64,000 bases of DNA from Roseovarius sp. SCSIO 43702 (GCF_019599045.1 NZ_CP080623.1:3308501-3372500), one strand, 5' to 3'; shown: positions 18,918 to 28,007, numbered from the stretch's first letter. Numbers and translations are program-made. The notes: generated by a model not told the origin, from the letters alone.

Positions 18918-20135
18918 ATGACCGATGTGACCTACCCCGACGACGACGCCCGCGCGCGTCGCAACGTGATCGTGCTGGTGCTCGCCCAGGCGATCCTCGG
19001 GGCACAGATGGCGATGGTTTTCGTCGTGGGCGGACTTGCCGGTCAATCGCTGGCCTCGAATGTCTGCTTCGCGACGCTGCCCATCTCGCTCATCGTGATC
19101 GGCTCCATGCTCTCGGCCAATCCGCTGTCATGGTTCATGCAGCGTGCGGGCCGCCGCGCGGGGTTCATGCTCGGCGCGCTCGCGGGTGCCGTCGGCGCGG
19201 CGATCTCGGCCTACGGGCTCTACCTCGCCTCCTTCCCGCTCTTCCTGCTGGGCAGTCTCGTCACCGGGATCTACATGTCCGCGCAGGGATTCTACCGCTT
19301 CGCCGCCACGGACACGGCGAGCGAGGCGTTCCGCCCCAAGGCGATCTCCTACGTGCTCGCGGGCGGGCTGGCGAGCGCGATCATCGGGCCGCAACTCGTC
19401 AAGGTGACGAGCCAGGCCATGGTGATCCCCTTCCTCGGCACCTACTTCGCGGTGATCGTCATCAACCTACTGGGATCACTGCTCTTTCTCTTCCTCGACA
19501 TCCCGAAGCCCCCGGTCCCGGCCGAGGACGCGCCGCGCGGGCGCACCCGGTGGGAACTGATCAAGACGCCCCGCATCGCCGTCGCGGTGATCTGCGCCAT
19601 GGTCTCCTACGCGCTCATGAACCTCGTGATGACCTCCACGCCGCTCGCCGTCGTGGGCTGCGGCTTCACCGAGGGCGCCGCGGCGGACGTGGTCACGGGC
19701 CACGTCCTTGCCATGTTCGCGCCGTCCTTCTTCACGGGCCACCTCATCGCGCGGTTCGGGGTCGAGAAGATCCTGGGCCTCGGCCTCGTGATCCTCGCCG
19801 CCGCGGGGGCCGTGGCGCTTCAGGGGGTCGACCTGGCCAACTTCTTCATCGCGCTCGTGCTGCTGGGCCTTGGCTGGAATTTCGGTTTCATCGGGGCGAC
19901 CACCATGCTCGCCGGCGCGCATGAACCGCATGAGCGCGGGCGGATGCAGGGCCTCAACGACCTGCTGGTCTTCGGCGGCGTGACCGTCGCCTCGCTTGCC
20001 TCGGGGGGTCTGATGAACTGCTCGGGCGGCACGGCCGAGGCGGGCTGGGCGGCGGTCAACCTCGCCATGGCACCCTTCCTCGCGCTTGCCGGCGGCGCGC
20101 TCATCTGGCTGGTGATGCGGCCCAGGGACGCCTGA
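18918..20135 (+). CDS. major facilitator superfamily transporter
   Basis: A 405-residue inner-membrane transporter with about 12 hydrophobic segments in two halves, split by a charged loop near residues 205-225 (PPVPAEDAPRGRTRWEL). The motif after helix 2, NPLSWFMQRAGRRAGF, and HEPHERGRMQGLNDLLVF in the second half match MFS proteins. Relatives in Rhodobacteraceae are usually annotated only as MFS permeases. The start at 18918 is the ATG preceding a short hydrophilic N-terminus; it is divergent from cobK. The substrate is unknown. Confidence 0.9.
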   Translation: MTDVTYPDDDARARRNVIVLVLAQAILGAQMAMVFVVGGLAGQSLASNVCFATLPISLIVIGSMLSANPLSWFMQRAGRRAGFMLGALAGAVGAAISAYGLYLASFPLFLLGSLVTGIYMSAQGFYRFAATDTASEAFRPKAISYVLAGGLASAIIGPQLVKVTSQAMVIPFLGTYFAVIVINLLGSLLFLFLDIPKPPVPAEDAPRGRTRWELIKTPRIAVAVICAMVSYALMNLVMTSTPLAVVGCGFTEGAAADVVTGHVLAMFAPSFFTGHLIARFGVEKILGLGLVILAAAGAVALQGVDLANFFIALVLLGLGWNFGFIGATTMLAGAHEPHERGRMQGLNDLLVFGGVTVASLASGGLMNCSGGTAEAGWAAVNLAMAPFLALAGGALIWLVMRPRDA

Positions 20136-20154
20136 GCGCCGAGGGCGCCGCCAC

Positions 20155-20973
20155 CTATTCGCCGAGCTTCTTGTGAACTTCCTCGAGGTCGATCTCGCCC
20201 ACCGGCATCTTGTTCGACGGGTCTTCGCGGTCGTATTTGAACAGCTCGAAATCGCGCTTGTAGATCTCGTAGACCAGGTGCATCGACAGGTCGTCGAAGT
20301 AATCCTCCACCGGGTGCGCGCGCTTGGGCCCGTGCCCCTCGCTCTCGTTGAAGCGGGGGATCTTCTTGATGTCGACCTTCTTCGGCGTGTCGATCGCCTT
20401 AAGCACGTCGCTCATCCCGTCGTTGAACTTCTCGGTCCAGAAGATCTTGTCATAGGTCCCGCCATTCACGATGAAGGTCGAGATATGCCCCGACATGGCC
20501 GACCAGTGGATGTCGGGCTCCATCGGGCGGCGCCAGCGGATCGTGTCGCGCGCGAACAGAAGGAACCGGCGGAAGCTCTTGATCTGGTCGAACTCCTGCT
20601 TGCCATCCTCGCCGCCCACCTCGATCCCGTATTTCTGGATGAGGAGCGGAACGAGCTTCCCGCGATAGCGCTTGCCGTTGCGCTGGATGCCGCAGATCTT
20701 GTCGAAGAAGGAACTGAGGATGCGGGTATAGGGATTGCGCACGCAGGTGAACGCGTAGGACTTGTGCGACGTCACGTTCTCGGTGATGAGCGGCTGGCTC
20801 TCGTCGATGGCCCATTTGTGCATCCCCGACATGGCGTCGTGAATGTCACCGTCGAAGAACTCGCCATGATCCGAGTAATACATGATCTGACCGATGGTCG
20901 AGCAGGCGCATTTCGGCACGACCCGATAGACCACGCTTTCGCTTTCCGTCATCCACGTGCCGGGAAACCCCAT
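20155..20973 (-). CDS. sulfotransferase family protein (carbohydrate-sulfotransferase type)
   Basis: A 272-residue PAPS-dependent sulfotransferase homologue. The 5'-phosphosulfate loop is VPKCACSTIG (about 19-28), and the 3'-phosphate motif is CVRNPYTRILSSFF (77-90). Both are the pattern of the HNK-1/chondroitin sulfotransferase-like group. The start at 20973 follows GGAGGCAGGG. It has no signal peptide, so it should act in the cytoplasm. It is divergent from a GT14 glycosyltransferase, which suggests that both modify a surface glycan; that link is inferred. Confidence 0.85.
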   Translation of the reverse strand: MGFPGTWMTESESVVYRVVPKCACSTIGQIMYYSDHGEFFDGDIHDAMSGMHKWAIDESQPLITENVTSHKSYAFTCVRNPYTRILSSFFDKICGIQRNGKRYRGKLVPLLIQKYGIEVGGEDGKQEFDQIKSFRRFLLFARDTIRWRRPMEPDIHWSAMSGHISTFIVNGGTYDKIFWTEKFNDGMSDVLKAIDTPKKVDIKKIPRFNESEGHGPKRAHPVEDYFDDLSMHLVYEIYKRDFELFKYDREDPSNKMPVGEIDLEEVHKKLGE

Positions 20974-21119
20974 ACCCTGCCTCCAAACCGCCTCTTGGGC
21001 GCATTTCGCCCCAGCCGCGCCCTTCTTCCCAAAAAAGCTAATAATGCCTGTTTATTCAACGCTTATTCAGCACTATCACTGTAAACAATCCCGCAAACAA
21101 GGGCCAGTCTGTTTCCCGT

Positions 21120-22697
21120 ATGGCAAAGATCGCGTATATTCTCCTGTGTCACAAGGACCCGGATGCCATCATCGGACAGGCCGAGATGCTGACGGCCGCG
21201 GGCGATTGCATCGCGATTCATTTCGATGCCCGCGCCAGCGCCACGGCCTATGCCCGCATCCGCGAGGCGCTGGCCGACAATCCCAATGTCGTCTTCGCGA
21301 AGAAGCGGATCAAATGCGGCTGGGGGGAATGGTCGCTCGTGCAGGCCACGCTCCACGCGGTCGAGGCCGCGGTCGAGGCGTTCCCGCGCGCCACGCATTT
21401 CTACATGCTGTCGGGCGATTGCGCGGCGATCAAGTCGGCGAAATACGCCCATGATTTCCTCGATGCCGAGGATGTCGACTATATCGAAAGCTTCGATTTC
21501 TTCGACAGCGACTGGATCAAGACCGGCATCAAGGAAGAGCGGCTGATCTACCGGCACTGGTTCAACGAGCGGAATCGCAAGTGGCTCTTCTACGCCTCCA
21601 TGGGCCTGCAGAAACGCCTCGGCCTCTCGCGGCCGATCCCGCCCGACATCCAGGTCCAGATCGGAAGCCAATGGTGGTGCCTGCGGCGGCGCACGATCGA
21701 ATGGATCCTCGATTTCACCCGCCGCCGGCGCGACGTGATGCGCTTCTTCCGCACCACCTGGATCCCCGACGAGACGTTCTTCCAGACCCTCGTGCGCCAC
21801 CTCGTCCCCGAGGCCGAGATCAGGACACGCACGCTCACCTTCCTGATGTTCACCGACTACGGGATGCCCCAGACCTTCTACAACGATCACTACGACCTCT
21901 TGCTGTCGCAGGATTTCCTCTTCGCGCGCAAGATCAGCCCCGAGGCGGTCACGCTCAAGCAGCGGCTGGGCGCGCTCTATTCCGACGACGAGGCCACGTT
22001 CCAGATCTCGAACGAGGGGCGCTCTCTCTTCAAGTTCCTGACCGGGCGGGGCCGCATCGGGCGCCGCTTCGCCATGCGCTTCTGGGAAACCGAAAGCACG
22101 CTGGGCCGCGAGCGTGAGCTGATGATCGTGGTCTGCAAGAAATGGCACGTCGCCAAGCGGCTGCTCGACCGCATCCGCCAGGTCACCAACATGCCGGCGA
22201 TCGAATACCTCTTCAACGAGGAGGCGACGCCGCTCCCCGACCTCGGCGGCATCCAGTCCACGATGGAGAAACGCCACCGTCACCGCCGCGCGCTCATGCG
22301 GATGCTTTTCGACTATTACGAGACCGATCAGCTCATCGTCTGCATGGACCCGGCCAATCTCGACCTGCTTCAGGATTTCTGCAGCGACCGCTCCGTCACC
22401 CGCCTGCTCGAGGTGCAATGCGTCTTCACCGACGACTACCTCATCGGCCACGCCATGCGCGTCGGGCTCGCCGGTGAGCAGACACCGCTCGAAACGCTGG
22501 AACGGCTCCTGCCCACGATCCGCTCCGACATGACCTTCGAAAGCGACCGGATCCGCGACGCGGGTTTCGAGAACCATTTCACCATGCGCGAGAGCGACAG
22601 CCCGGACGAGAACGCCGCCAAGATCGGCCGCTTCCTTGACATCCCCCCCGACAAGGCCCTTGAAATAGCGCGCACCGATTACCTGTTCGCCGACTGA
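21120..22697 (+). CDS. Core-2/I-branching (GT14) beta-1,6-N-acetylglucosaminyltransferase-like protein with extra C-terminal domain
   Basis: A 525-residue protein. Residues 1 to about 270 follow the GT14 pattern: MAKIAYILLCHKDP, FDARAS, GEWSLVQATLHAVE, FYMLSGDC, SQWWCLRR and IPDETFFQTLV. The C-terminal 250 residues (from about SDDEATFQISNEG) form a separate alpha/beta domain with no assigned enzyme. I recall Rhodobacteraceae-specific domains (DUF5927/DUF5928) in this position, but this is from memory. It transfers a sugar, likely GlcNAc or xylose, to an unknown surface acceptor. A short AT-rich promoter region precedes it. Confidence 0.85.
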   Translation: MAKIAYILLCHKDPDAIIGQAEMLTAAGDCIAIHFDARASATAYARIREALADNPNVVFAKKRIKCGWGEWSLVQATLHAVEAAVEAFPRATHFYMLSGDCAAIKSAKYAHDFLDAEDVDYIESFDFFDSDWIKTGIKEERLIYRHWFNERNRKWLFYASMGLQKRLGLSRPIPPDIQVQIGSQWWCLRRRTIEWILDFTRRRRDVMRFFRTTWIPDETFFQTLVRHLVPEAEIRTRTLTFLMFTDYGMPQTFYNDHYDLLLSQDFLFARKISPEAVTLKQRLGALYSDDEATFQISNEGRSLFKFLTGRGRIGRRFAMRFWETESTLGRERELMIVVCKKWHVAKRLLDRIRQVTNMPAIEYLFNEEATPLPDLGGIQSTMEKRHRHRRALMRMLFDYYETDQLIVCMDPANLDLLQDFCSDRSVTRLLEVQCVFTDDYLIGHAMRVGLAGEQTPLETLERLLPTIRSDMTFESDRIRDAGFENHFTMRESDSPDENAAKIGRFLDIPPDKALEIARTDYLFAD

Positions 22698-22710
22698 GAA
22701 GGGGCCGACC

Positions 22711-23094
22711 ATGGGCTACGAGTATGACGACCAGAATATCTTCGCCAGGATCCTGCGCGGAGAGATCCCCAACGACACCCGGCTCGAGACCGAGCACACG
22801 CTCGCCTTCAACGACATCAACCCGCAGGCGCCGGTGCACGTGCTGATCATCCCCAAGGGGCCCTATGTCTGCTACGATCACTTCGCCTCGCTCGCGAGCG
22901 AAGCCGAGATCGTCGATTTCACCCGCTCCGTCGCCGATGTCTGCCGGATGACCGGCGTGGCGCCGGGCTCGGGCGGCGAGGGATACCGCGCCATCGCCAA
23001 CACCGCCGTCCATGGCGTGCAGGAGGTGCCGCATTACCACCTCCACATCCTCGGCGGGCGCAACATGGGACCCATGCTCTCGCGCCGCGACTGA
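22711..23094 (+). CDS. HIT family nucleotide-binding protein
   Basis: A 127-residue histidine-triad protein of the Hint/HinT branch (purine phosphoramidase-like). The triad HYHLHILGG places His108, His110 and His112 at the active site. The N-terminus DDQNIFARILRGEIP and PVHVLIIPKG are family hallmarks. It starts 13 bases after the GT14 stop, with GAAGGGG upstream, and is probably cotranscribed with it. Confidence 0.95.
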   Translation: MGYEYDDQNIFARILRGEIPNDTRLETEHTLAFNDINPQAPVHVLIIPKGPYVCYDHFASLASEAEIVDFTRSVADVCRMTGVAPGSGGEGYRAIANTAVHGVQEVPHYHLHILGGRNMGPMLSRRD

Positions 23095-23112
23095 CGGGGA
23101 AGGCATCCACCC

Positions 23113-23140
23113 GGCCCGGATATTCGATCCCGGTCGGGCC
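23113..23140. terminator. possible bidirectional hairpin between HIT and cupin genes
   Basis: GGCCCG (23113-23118) and CGGGCC (23135-23140) pair around a 16-base loop that itself contains further complementary G/C bases. It lies between two convergent genes. No T-run follows, so the assignment is weak. Confidence 0.3.
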
Positions 23141-23500
23141 TCACCCCTCCTCGATCTCGGTCTGGATCCAGCGGTCGCTCAGATGGATGTCGGTGGTCTC
23201 GAGCGGGCCGGGGCCGAGATTCTCGAACTTGTGCGGCACATGCGCGGGTCCCATCAGGATGTCGCCCTCGCTCGCCTCGATCACCTCGTCGCCGATGGTA
23301 TAGAGCGCGCGGCCCCGGCGGATGATGAACACCTCGTCATAGGGATGAACGTGCAGGCCCGGCCCCGCCCCCACCTCGTCGCTCGAGAAGAACAGGACCG
23401 TGACGCCGGTGTCGAGCTGCGCGCCCTCGAAGCGGCCCTTCCACCGGCCCTCCTGCGCCTGCCAGTCCGCGGCCCGCAGACGTTTCGGCGCGCGGCTCAT
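23141..23500 (-). CDS. cupin-domain protein
   Basis: A 119-residue single-domain cupin. The first metal-binding motif is GLHVHPYDEVFIIRRG and the second is GPAHVPHKFENLG, giving plausible His/Glu/His ligands. Its ATG overlaps the stop of the ABC ATPase gene (ATGA), so it is cotranslated with it. The ligand or substrate is unknown; such cupins are often sugar- or small-molecule-binding regulators or dioxygenase relatives. Confidence 0.88.
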   Translation of the reverse strand: MSRAPKRLRAADWQAQEGRWKGRFEGAQLDTGVTVLFFSSDEVGAGPGLHVHPYDEVFIIRRGRALYTIGDEVIEASEGDILMGPAHVPHKFENLGPGPLETTDIHLSDRWIQTEIEEG

Positions 23501-24447
23501 TGCGCGGCTTCCTTCGCCGCGACCGTCCGCGTGAGGCTCAGGAACACCTCCTCCAGGTCGGCCTCGCGGGTGCGCACGTCACGGATCGTGATCCCCGCAT
23601 CGCGCACCGCGTCGAGCACCGCGCCCGCGTGCAGCTGACGCTGGTTGTAGCTGATCGAGAGCGTCCCGTCCTCGCGCGTCTCGACACTCATGCCTGCGGC
23701 CTCGGGCAGGCGGTCGACCGGCGTCTCGGGCGTCACGATCATCGTCTTCCCGTCGAGCCGTCCCAGCAGGTTCGCCGTGCTGTCGCGCGCCACCAGGTCG
23801 CCGTGGTTGATGATCGCGATCTCGTCGCACATCTCCTCGGCCTCCTCGAGGTAATGCGTGGTCAGGATGATCGTCATCCCGTCCGCGTTGAGCTTGCGCA
23901 CGTTCTGCCACAGCATCTGCCTCAGCTCGATATCCACCCCCGCCGTCGGCTCGTCCAGCACGAGAATATGCGGATGATGCACCAGCGCCTTGGCCAGCAG
24001 CAGCCGCCGCCGCATCCCGCCCGAAAGCGTGCGCGCATAGGCGTTGGCCTTGTCCTCGAGCCCCACCAGCGCGAGGATCTCGTCGCTCTTACGGTCGCGC
24101 TTGGGCACACCGTAAAGCCCCGCCTGCACCTCGAGCGCCGCGCGCGGCGCGAAGAAGGGATCGAGGTGAAGCTCCTGCGGCATGACCCCGATCGCGGCGC
24201 GGCTCTGGCGCGGGCTCCGGTCCTGGTCGAAACCCCAGATCCGCACGTCGCCCGCCGTCTTGACCACGAGGCCCGCGAGAATGTTGATGAGCGTCGACTT
24301 GCCCGCGCCATTGGGTCCCAGCAGCCCGAAGACCGAGCCGCGCGGAATGTCGAGGTCGATACCCTTGAGCGCTTCCTTGGCGGGCGTGCGGCCAGATCCG
24401 CCATAGGTTTTCCTCAACCCCCGGATTTCAATGGCATTGCCCGACAT
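23497..24447 (-). CDS. ABC-2 type exporter ATP-binding protein
   Basis: A 316-residue ATPase of the drug/antibiotic exporter (CcmA/NodI-like) group. It has Walker A GPNGAGKS (44-51), signature LSGGMRRRLLLAKALVHHP, Walker B ILVLDEPTAGVD and the switch histidine in TTHYLEEAEEMCD. The C-terminal 90 residues form the usual accessory domain. No ABC-2 permease gene is adjacent; the next gene in the unit is a cupin. In-frame starts at 24465 and 24480 exist; 24447 is preferred for its AGAGG site and family N-terminus. It is divergent from the CHCC protein. Confidence 0.92.
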   Translation of the reverse strand: MSGNAIEIRGLRKTYGGSGRTPAKEALKGIDLDIPRGSVFGLLGPNGAGKSTLINILAGLVVKTAGDVRIWGFDQDRSPRQSRAAIGVMPQELHLDPFFAPRAALEVQAGLYGVPKRDRKSDEILALVGLEDKANAYARTLSGGMRRRLLLAKALVHHPHILVLDEPTAGVDIELRQMLWQNVRKLNADGMTIILTTHYLEEAEEMCDEIAIINHGDLVARDSTANLLGRLDGKTMIVTPETPVDRLPEAAGMSVETREDGTLSISYNQRQLHAGAVLDAVRDAGITIRDVRTREADLEEVFLSLTRTVAAKEAAQ

Positions 24448-24521
24448 CGCCCTCTTGCTCCTCATGGCCCGATCGCCCATATTCGCGGATACGTGATTAG
24501 CCGCCGAAAGGAAATGCCCCG

Positions 24522-24701
24522 ATGGTCACAGCCGTGCCCGAAACGAGGATCGTCGATACCTACCGCGTCGCCTGTGACGGCGGCGAGGGCGCCCTGGGCC
24601 ATCCGCGCGTCTGGTTGCAGATCCCGCGCGAGGAGGGCTGGGTCGAATGCCCCTATTGCGACGCGCGCCTCGTGCACAAGGATTTCGAGGGCAAGGTCTG
24701 A
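24522..24701 (+). CDS. small CHCC zinc-finger protein (NDUFS6-like)
   Basis: A 59-residue protein read directly from the sequence: ATG at 24522, TGA at 24699-24701. Cys18, His27, Cys43 and Cys46 form a CHCC zinc site ([10 protein letters not shown]...ECPYC). This is the pattern of the zf-CHCC family that includes the mitochondrial complex I subunit NDUFS6. AAAGGAA lies about 9 bases upstream. Alphaproteobacterial homologues are widespread small proteins; whether this one serves complex I is inference. Confidence 0.85.
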   Translation: MVTAVPETRIVDTYRVACDGGEGALGHPRVWLQIPREEGWVECPYCDARLVHKDFEGKV

Positions 24702-24711
24702 TCCACCCCCA

Positions 24712-24746
24712 AACCCCCAGGGTATTTTCGGCAAGATGAAGGTGGC
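24712..24746 (+). repeat. short intergenic motif, copy 1
   Basis: Just after the CHCC gene, a C-rich run leads into GGGTATTTTCGGCAAGATGAAGG. The same layout (TATT, four bases, GGCAAGA, GAAGG) occurs on the minus strand at 36141-36180, also in a spacer. I recall similar motifs in intergenic regions of related genomes, but this could not be checked. Confidence 0.5.
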
Positions 24747-24801
24747 GGCGATCCTTCGGGCATGAGATATGTCGGGCGGTCGCTGAGCAGGGGGTAAGAT
24801 C

Positions 24802-27603
24802 ATGAGCACCGGATTCGGCAAGGGCTGTCATCTGCATCTCATCGACGGCTCGGCCTTCATCTTTCGCGCCTATCATGCGCTGCCGCCGCTCACGCGGAAA
24901 TCCGACGGGCTTCCGATCGGGGCGGTCTCGGGCTTCTGCAACATGCTGCAACGCTATGTCTCGGACGATCACGGCCCCGATGCGCCCACCCATATCGCGG
25001 TGATCTTCGACAAGGGCAGCCACACGTTCCGCAACGATCTCTATCCCGAGTACAAGGCCAATCGCGAGGCGATGCCCGAGGATCTGCGCCCGCAGATCCC
25101 GCTCACCCGCGAGGCCACGCGCGCCTTCAACATCGCCTGCCACGAGATCGAAGGATACGAGGCCGACGACATCATCGCCACGCTCGCCTGCCAGGCGCGC
25201 GACCTGGGCGGGCGGGTGACGATCATCTCCTCCGACAAGGACCTGATGCAGCTTGTCGGCGGCGGGGTCGAAATGCTCGACGCCATGAAGAACCGCCGGA
25301 TCGACGCCGAAGGCGTCGAGGAGAAGTTCGGTGTCGGCCCTGATCGCGTCGTGGACGTGCAGGCGCTGGCCGGTGACAGCGTCGACAACGTGCCCGGCGC
25401 GCCCGGCATCGGCATCAAGACGGCGGCACTGCTCATCAACGAATTCGGCTCGCTCGAGGCGCTTCTCGACCGTGCGGACGAGATCAAGCAGCCCAAGCGC
25501 CGCCAGACGCTGATCGACAGGCGCGAACAGATCGAACTGTCCAAGCGTCTCGTGCAGCTCGACTGCGACACGCCGCTCGACTTCTCGCTCGACGACCTCG
25601 AGGCGCGCGACCCCGATCCCGAGACCCTGCTGGGGTTCCTGGCCGAGATGGAGTTCCGCACCCTTTCGAAGCGCATCGCCGACGCGCTGAAAGTGGAGCC
25701 GCCGGTCATCACCGACGAGCCGCCGCAAGGCGCGGAGGAAGCCGCGCCCGACTGGCCCGGCATCGACCCCGACGCCTACGAGCGCATCTCCGACATGGCC
25801 GCGCTCGGGACCTGGATCACCTGCATCCGCGCGCAGGGCTTCGTCGCCATCGACACCGAGACCACCTCGCTCAACGAGATGCAGGCCGAGCTCGTCGGCA
25901 TCTCGCTGGCGCTCGAACCGGGGCAGGCCTGCTACATCCCGCTGCGCCATCGCGACGGGGACGCGGACGATCTCTTCGGCACCGACGCGCTGGCCGACGG
26001 ACAGCTCGACCGCGACGAGGTGCTGGCCGCGCTCAAGCCGGTTCTGGAGGATGAAAGCATCCTCAAGATCGGGCAGAACGTGAAATACGACGCCAAGATA
26101 CTCGCGGCCCATGACATCGGCCTTGCGCCCTTCGACGACACGATGCTCATGTCCTACGCGCTGAACTCGGGCGTTCACAACCACGGGATGGACACGCTTT
26201 CGGAGCGCTATCTCGGCCACGCGCCCATTCCGATCAAGACGCTTCTGGGCACCGGCAAATCCGCCAAGACCTTCGACCGCGTGCCCATCGACGAGGCTGT
26301 GAAATACGCGGGCGAGGATGCCGACATCACCCTGCGGCTCTGGCATCTCTTCAAGCCGCGCCTATCGGCCGAGCGCGTCACCACCGTCTACGAGACGCTC
26401 GAGCGCCCGCTCGTTCCGGTCCTTGCCCGGATGGAGCGCGCGGGTGTCATGGTGGACCGCGACACGCTCAGCCGGATGTCGTCCAAGTTCGCGCAAAAGA
26501 TGGCCGCGCTCGAGGCCGAGATCCACGAGCTTGCGGGCCGCAGCTTCAACGTGGGCAGCCCCAAGCAACTGGGCGAGATCCTCTTCGACGAGATGGGCCT
26601 CGACGGCGGCAAACGGGGCAAGACCGGCGCCTATGCCACCGGCGCCGACGTGCTCGAGGACCTTGCCACGCTGCACGAGCTTCCCGCCCGTGTCCTCGAC
26701 TGGCGGCAGCTCTCCAAGCTCAAGTCGACCTATACCGACGCGCTCCAGGATCATATCGATCCCGGCACGGGCCGCGTGCACACCTCCTACGTGCAGACCG
26801 GCGCCTCGACCGGGCGGCTGGCCTCGACCGACCCGAACCTGCAGAACATCCCCGTCCGCACCGAGGAGGGCCGCCGCATCCGCGAGGCCTTCGTCGCACC
26901 CCGGGGCCGGGTGCTCGTCTCGCTCGACTATTCCCAGATCGAGCTGCGCATCCTCGCCCACGTCGCGGGTATCGACGCGCTCAAGCAGGCCTTCCGCGAG
27001 GGCCAGGACATCCACGCGATGACGGCGTCCGAGATGTTCGACGTGTCGATGGAGGAGATGACCCCGGAAATCCGCCGCCGTGCGAAGGCGATCAACTTCG
27101 GCGTCATCTACGGGATCTCGGGCTTCGGCCTCGCCCGGAACCTGCGCATCCCGCGGGCCGACGCGCAGGGGTTCATCGACCGCTATTTCGAGCGTTTCCC
27201 GGGTATCAAGGATTACATGGACGCGACCATCGCCTTCGGCAAGACGCACGGCCATGTCCAGACGCTTTTCGGGCGCAAGATCCACACGCCCGAGATCGAC
27301 GCCAAGGGGCCGCGTGCGGGCTTTGCGCGCCGCGCCGCGATCAATGCTCCCATCCAGGGCACTGCCGCCGACATCATCCGCCGCGCCATGATCCGCATGC
27401 CCGACGCGATTCACGGGCTGCCCTGCACGATGCTGTTGCAGGTCCACGACGAACTGCTCTTCGAAGTGGACGAGGGCGCCGTCGACGAGGTGGTCGCCGC
27501 CGCGCGCGAGGTCATGGAAGGCGCCGCCGACCCGGTGGTCAAGCTCGACGTGCCGCTCATCGTGGACGCGGGACAGGGCGCGAACTGGGCGGAGGCGCAT
27601 TGA
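24802..27603 (+). CDS. polA: DNA polymerase I
   Basis: The 933-residue repair and Okazaki-processing polymerase. The N-terminal 5'-3' exonuclease (to about residue 290) has LIDGSAFIFRAYHA and the ADDIIATLA and GIGIKTAALL motifs. The 3'-5' exonuclease is intact, with Asp351/Glu353 in IDTETTSL, then KIGQNVKYDAKIL and YAGEDADITL. The polymerase domain has motif A SLDYSQIELR (Asp709), motif B RRRAKAINFGVIYG and motif C LQVHDELLFEV. GGGGGTAAG lies just ahead of the ATG. The stop overlaps the next gene's TTG start. Confidence 0.98.
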   Translation: MSTGFGKGCHLHLIDGSAFIFRAYHALPPLTRKSDGLPIGAVSGFCNMLQRYVSDDHGPDAPTHIAVIFDKGSHTFRNDLYPEYKANREAMPEDLRPQIPLTREATRAFNIACHEIEGYEADDIIATLACQARDLGGRVTIISSDKDLMQLVGGGVEMLDAMKNRRIDAEGVEEKFGVGPDRVVDVQALAGDSVDNVPGAPGIGIKTAALLINEFGSLEALLDRADEIKQPKRRQTLIDRREQIELSKRLVQLDCDTPLDFSLDDLEARDPDPETLLGFLAEMEFRTLSKRIADALKVEPPVITDEPPQGAEEAAPDWPGIDPDAYERISDMAALGTWITCIRAQGFVAIDTETTSLNEMQAELVGISLALEPGQACYIPLRHRDGDADDLFGTDALADGQLDRDEVLAALKPVLEDESILKIGQNVKYDAKILAAHDIGLAPFDDTMLMSYALNSGVHNHGMDTLSERYLGHAPIPIKTLLGTGKSAKTFDRVPIDEAVKYAGEDADITLRLWHLFKPRLSAERVTTVYETLERPLVPVLARMERAGVMVDRDTLSRMSSKFAQKMAALEAEIHELAGRSFNVGSPKQLGEILFDEMGLDGGKRGKTGAYATGADVLEDLATLHELPARVLDWRQLSKLKSTYTDALQDHIDPGTGRVHTSYVQTGASTGRLASTDPNLQNIPVRTEEGRRIREAFVAPRGRVLVSLDYSQIELRILAHVAGIDALKQAFREGQDIHAMTASEMFDVSMEEMTPEIRRRAKAINFGVIYGISGFGLARNLRIPRADAQGFIDRYFERFPGIKDYMDATIAFGKTHGHVQTLFGRKIHTPEIDAKGPRAGFARRAAINAPIQGTAADIIRRAMIRMPDAIHGLPCTMLLQVHDELLFEVDEGAVDEVVAAAREVMEGAADPVVKLDVPLIVDAGQGANWAEAH

Positions 27604-27968
27604 TCCTGCGGCGTCTTGCGACCTTCGCGATGTGCGCGACGGCGGCAGGCACTTGCGCGCTGGCCGACGACGTGACCTACGTGTCGTCCTACGGCGACGA
27701 ATACAGCTACCAGACGAATGAAAACGGCGCGGTGCTCACCTCGCTCTATCCGAAGGCGTGGTTCATCGAAGGCGGCGCCAATTCGCGCATCGAGCGTGGC
27801 GCGGACGTGCTCTATCTCGGCACATCCTGCGATGCCCGTCACGGCGTGTTCGGCGATGGCACGTGGTGGTGGGCGAATGGCGGGTTCGGGGCGGATTTTC
27901 CGGGCCTCGAGATACGCTTTCCGCGCCAGGAGATCCGGGGTGATTTCGGCATGAACTGCCGCAAGTGA
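27600..27968 (+). CDS. small secreted/periplasmic protein of unknown function
   Basis: A 122-residue product with a TTG start (27600-27602) overlapping the polA stop as TTGA and preceded by GGAGG at 5 bases. Residues 1-22 (ILRRLATFAMCATAAGTCALA) form a signal peptide, with cleavage likely after CALA. The mature part is about 100 residues, rich in aromatic and Gly residues, with two or three cysteines (GTSCDARHG and GMNCRK near the C-terminus) that could form a disulfide. I do not recognise a family. Coupling to polA is physical only; no functional link is implied. Confidence 0.7.
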   Translation: MILRRLATFAMCATAAGTCALADDVTYVSSYGDEYSYQTNENGAVLTSLYPKAWFIEGGANSRIERGADVLYLGTSCDARHGVFGDGTWWWANGGFGADFPGLEIRFPRQEIRGDFGMNCRK

Positions 27969-28007
27969 CGGGGCCGGCTTCTCCGCCGTATCGGCGCGGC
28001 AACGGCG

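Noticed and set aside
24526..26346. 606-codon open frame antisense to polA
   Set aside because: Same GC-driven shadow pattern; polA motifs on the other strand are unambiguous.
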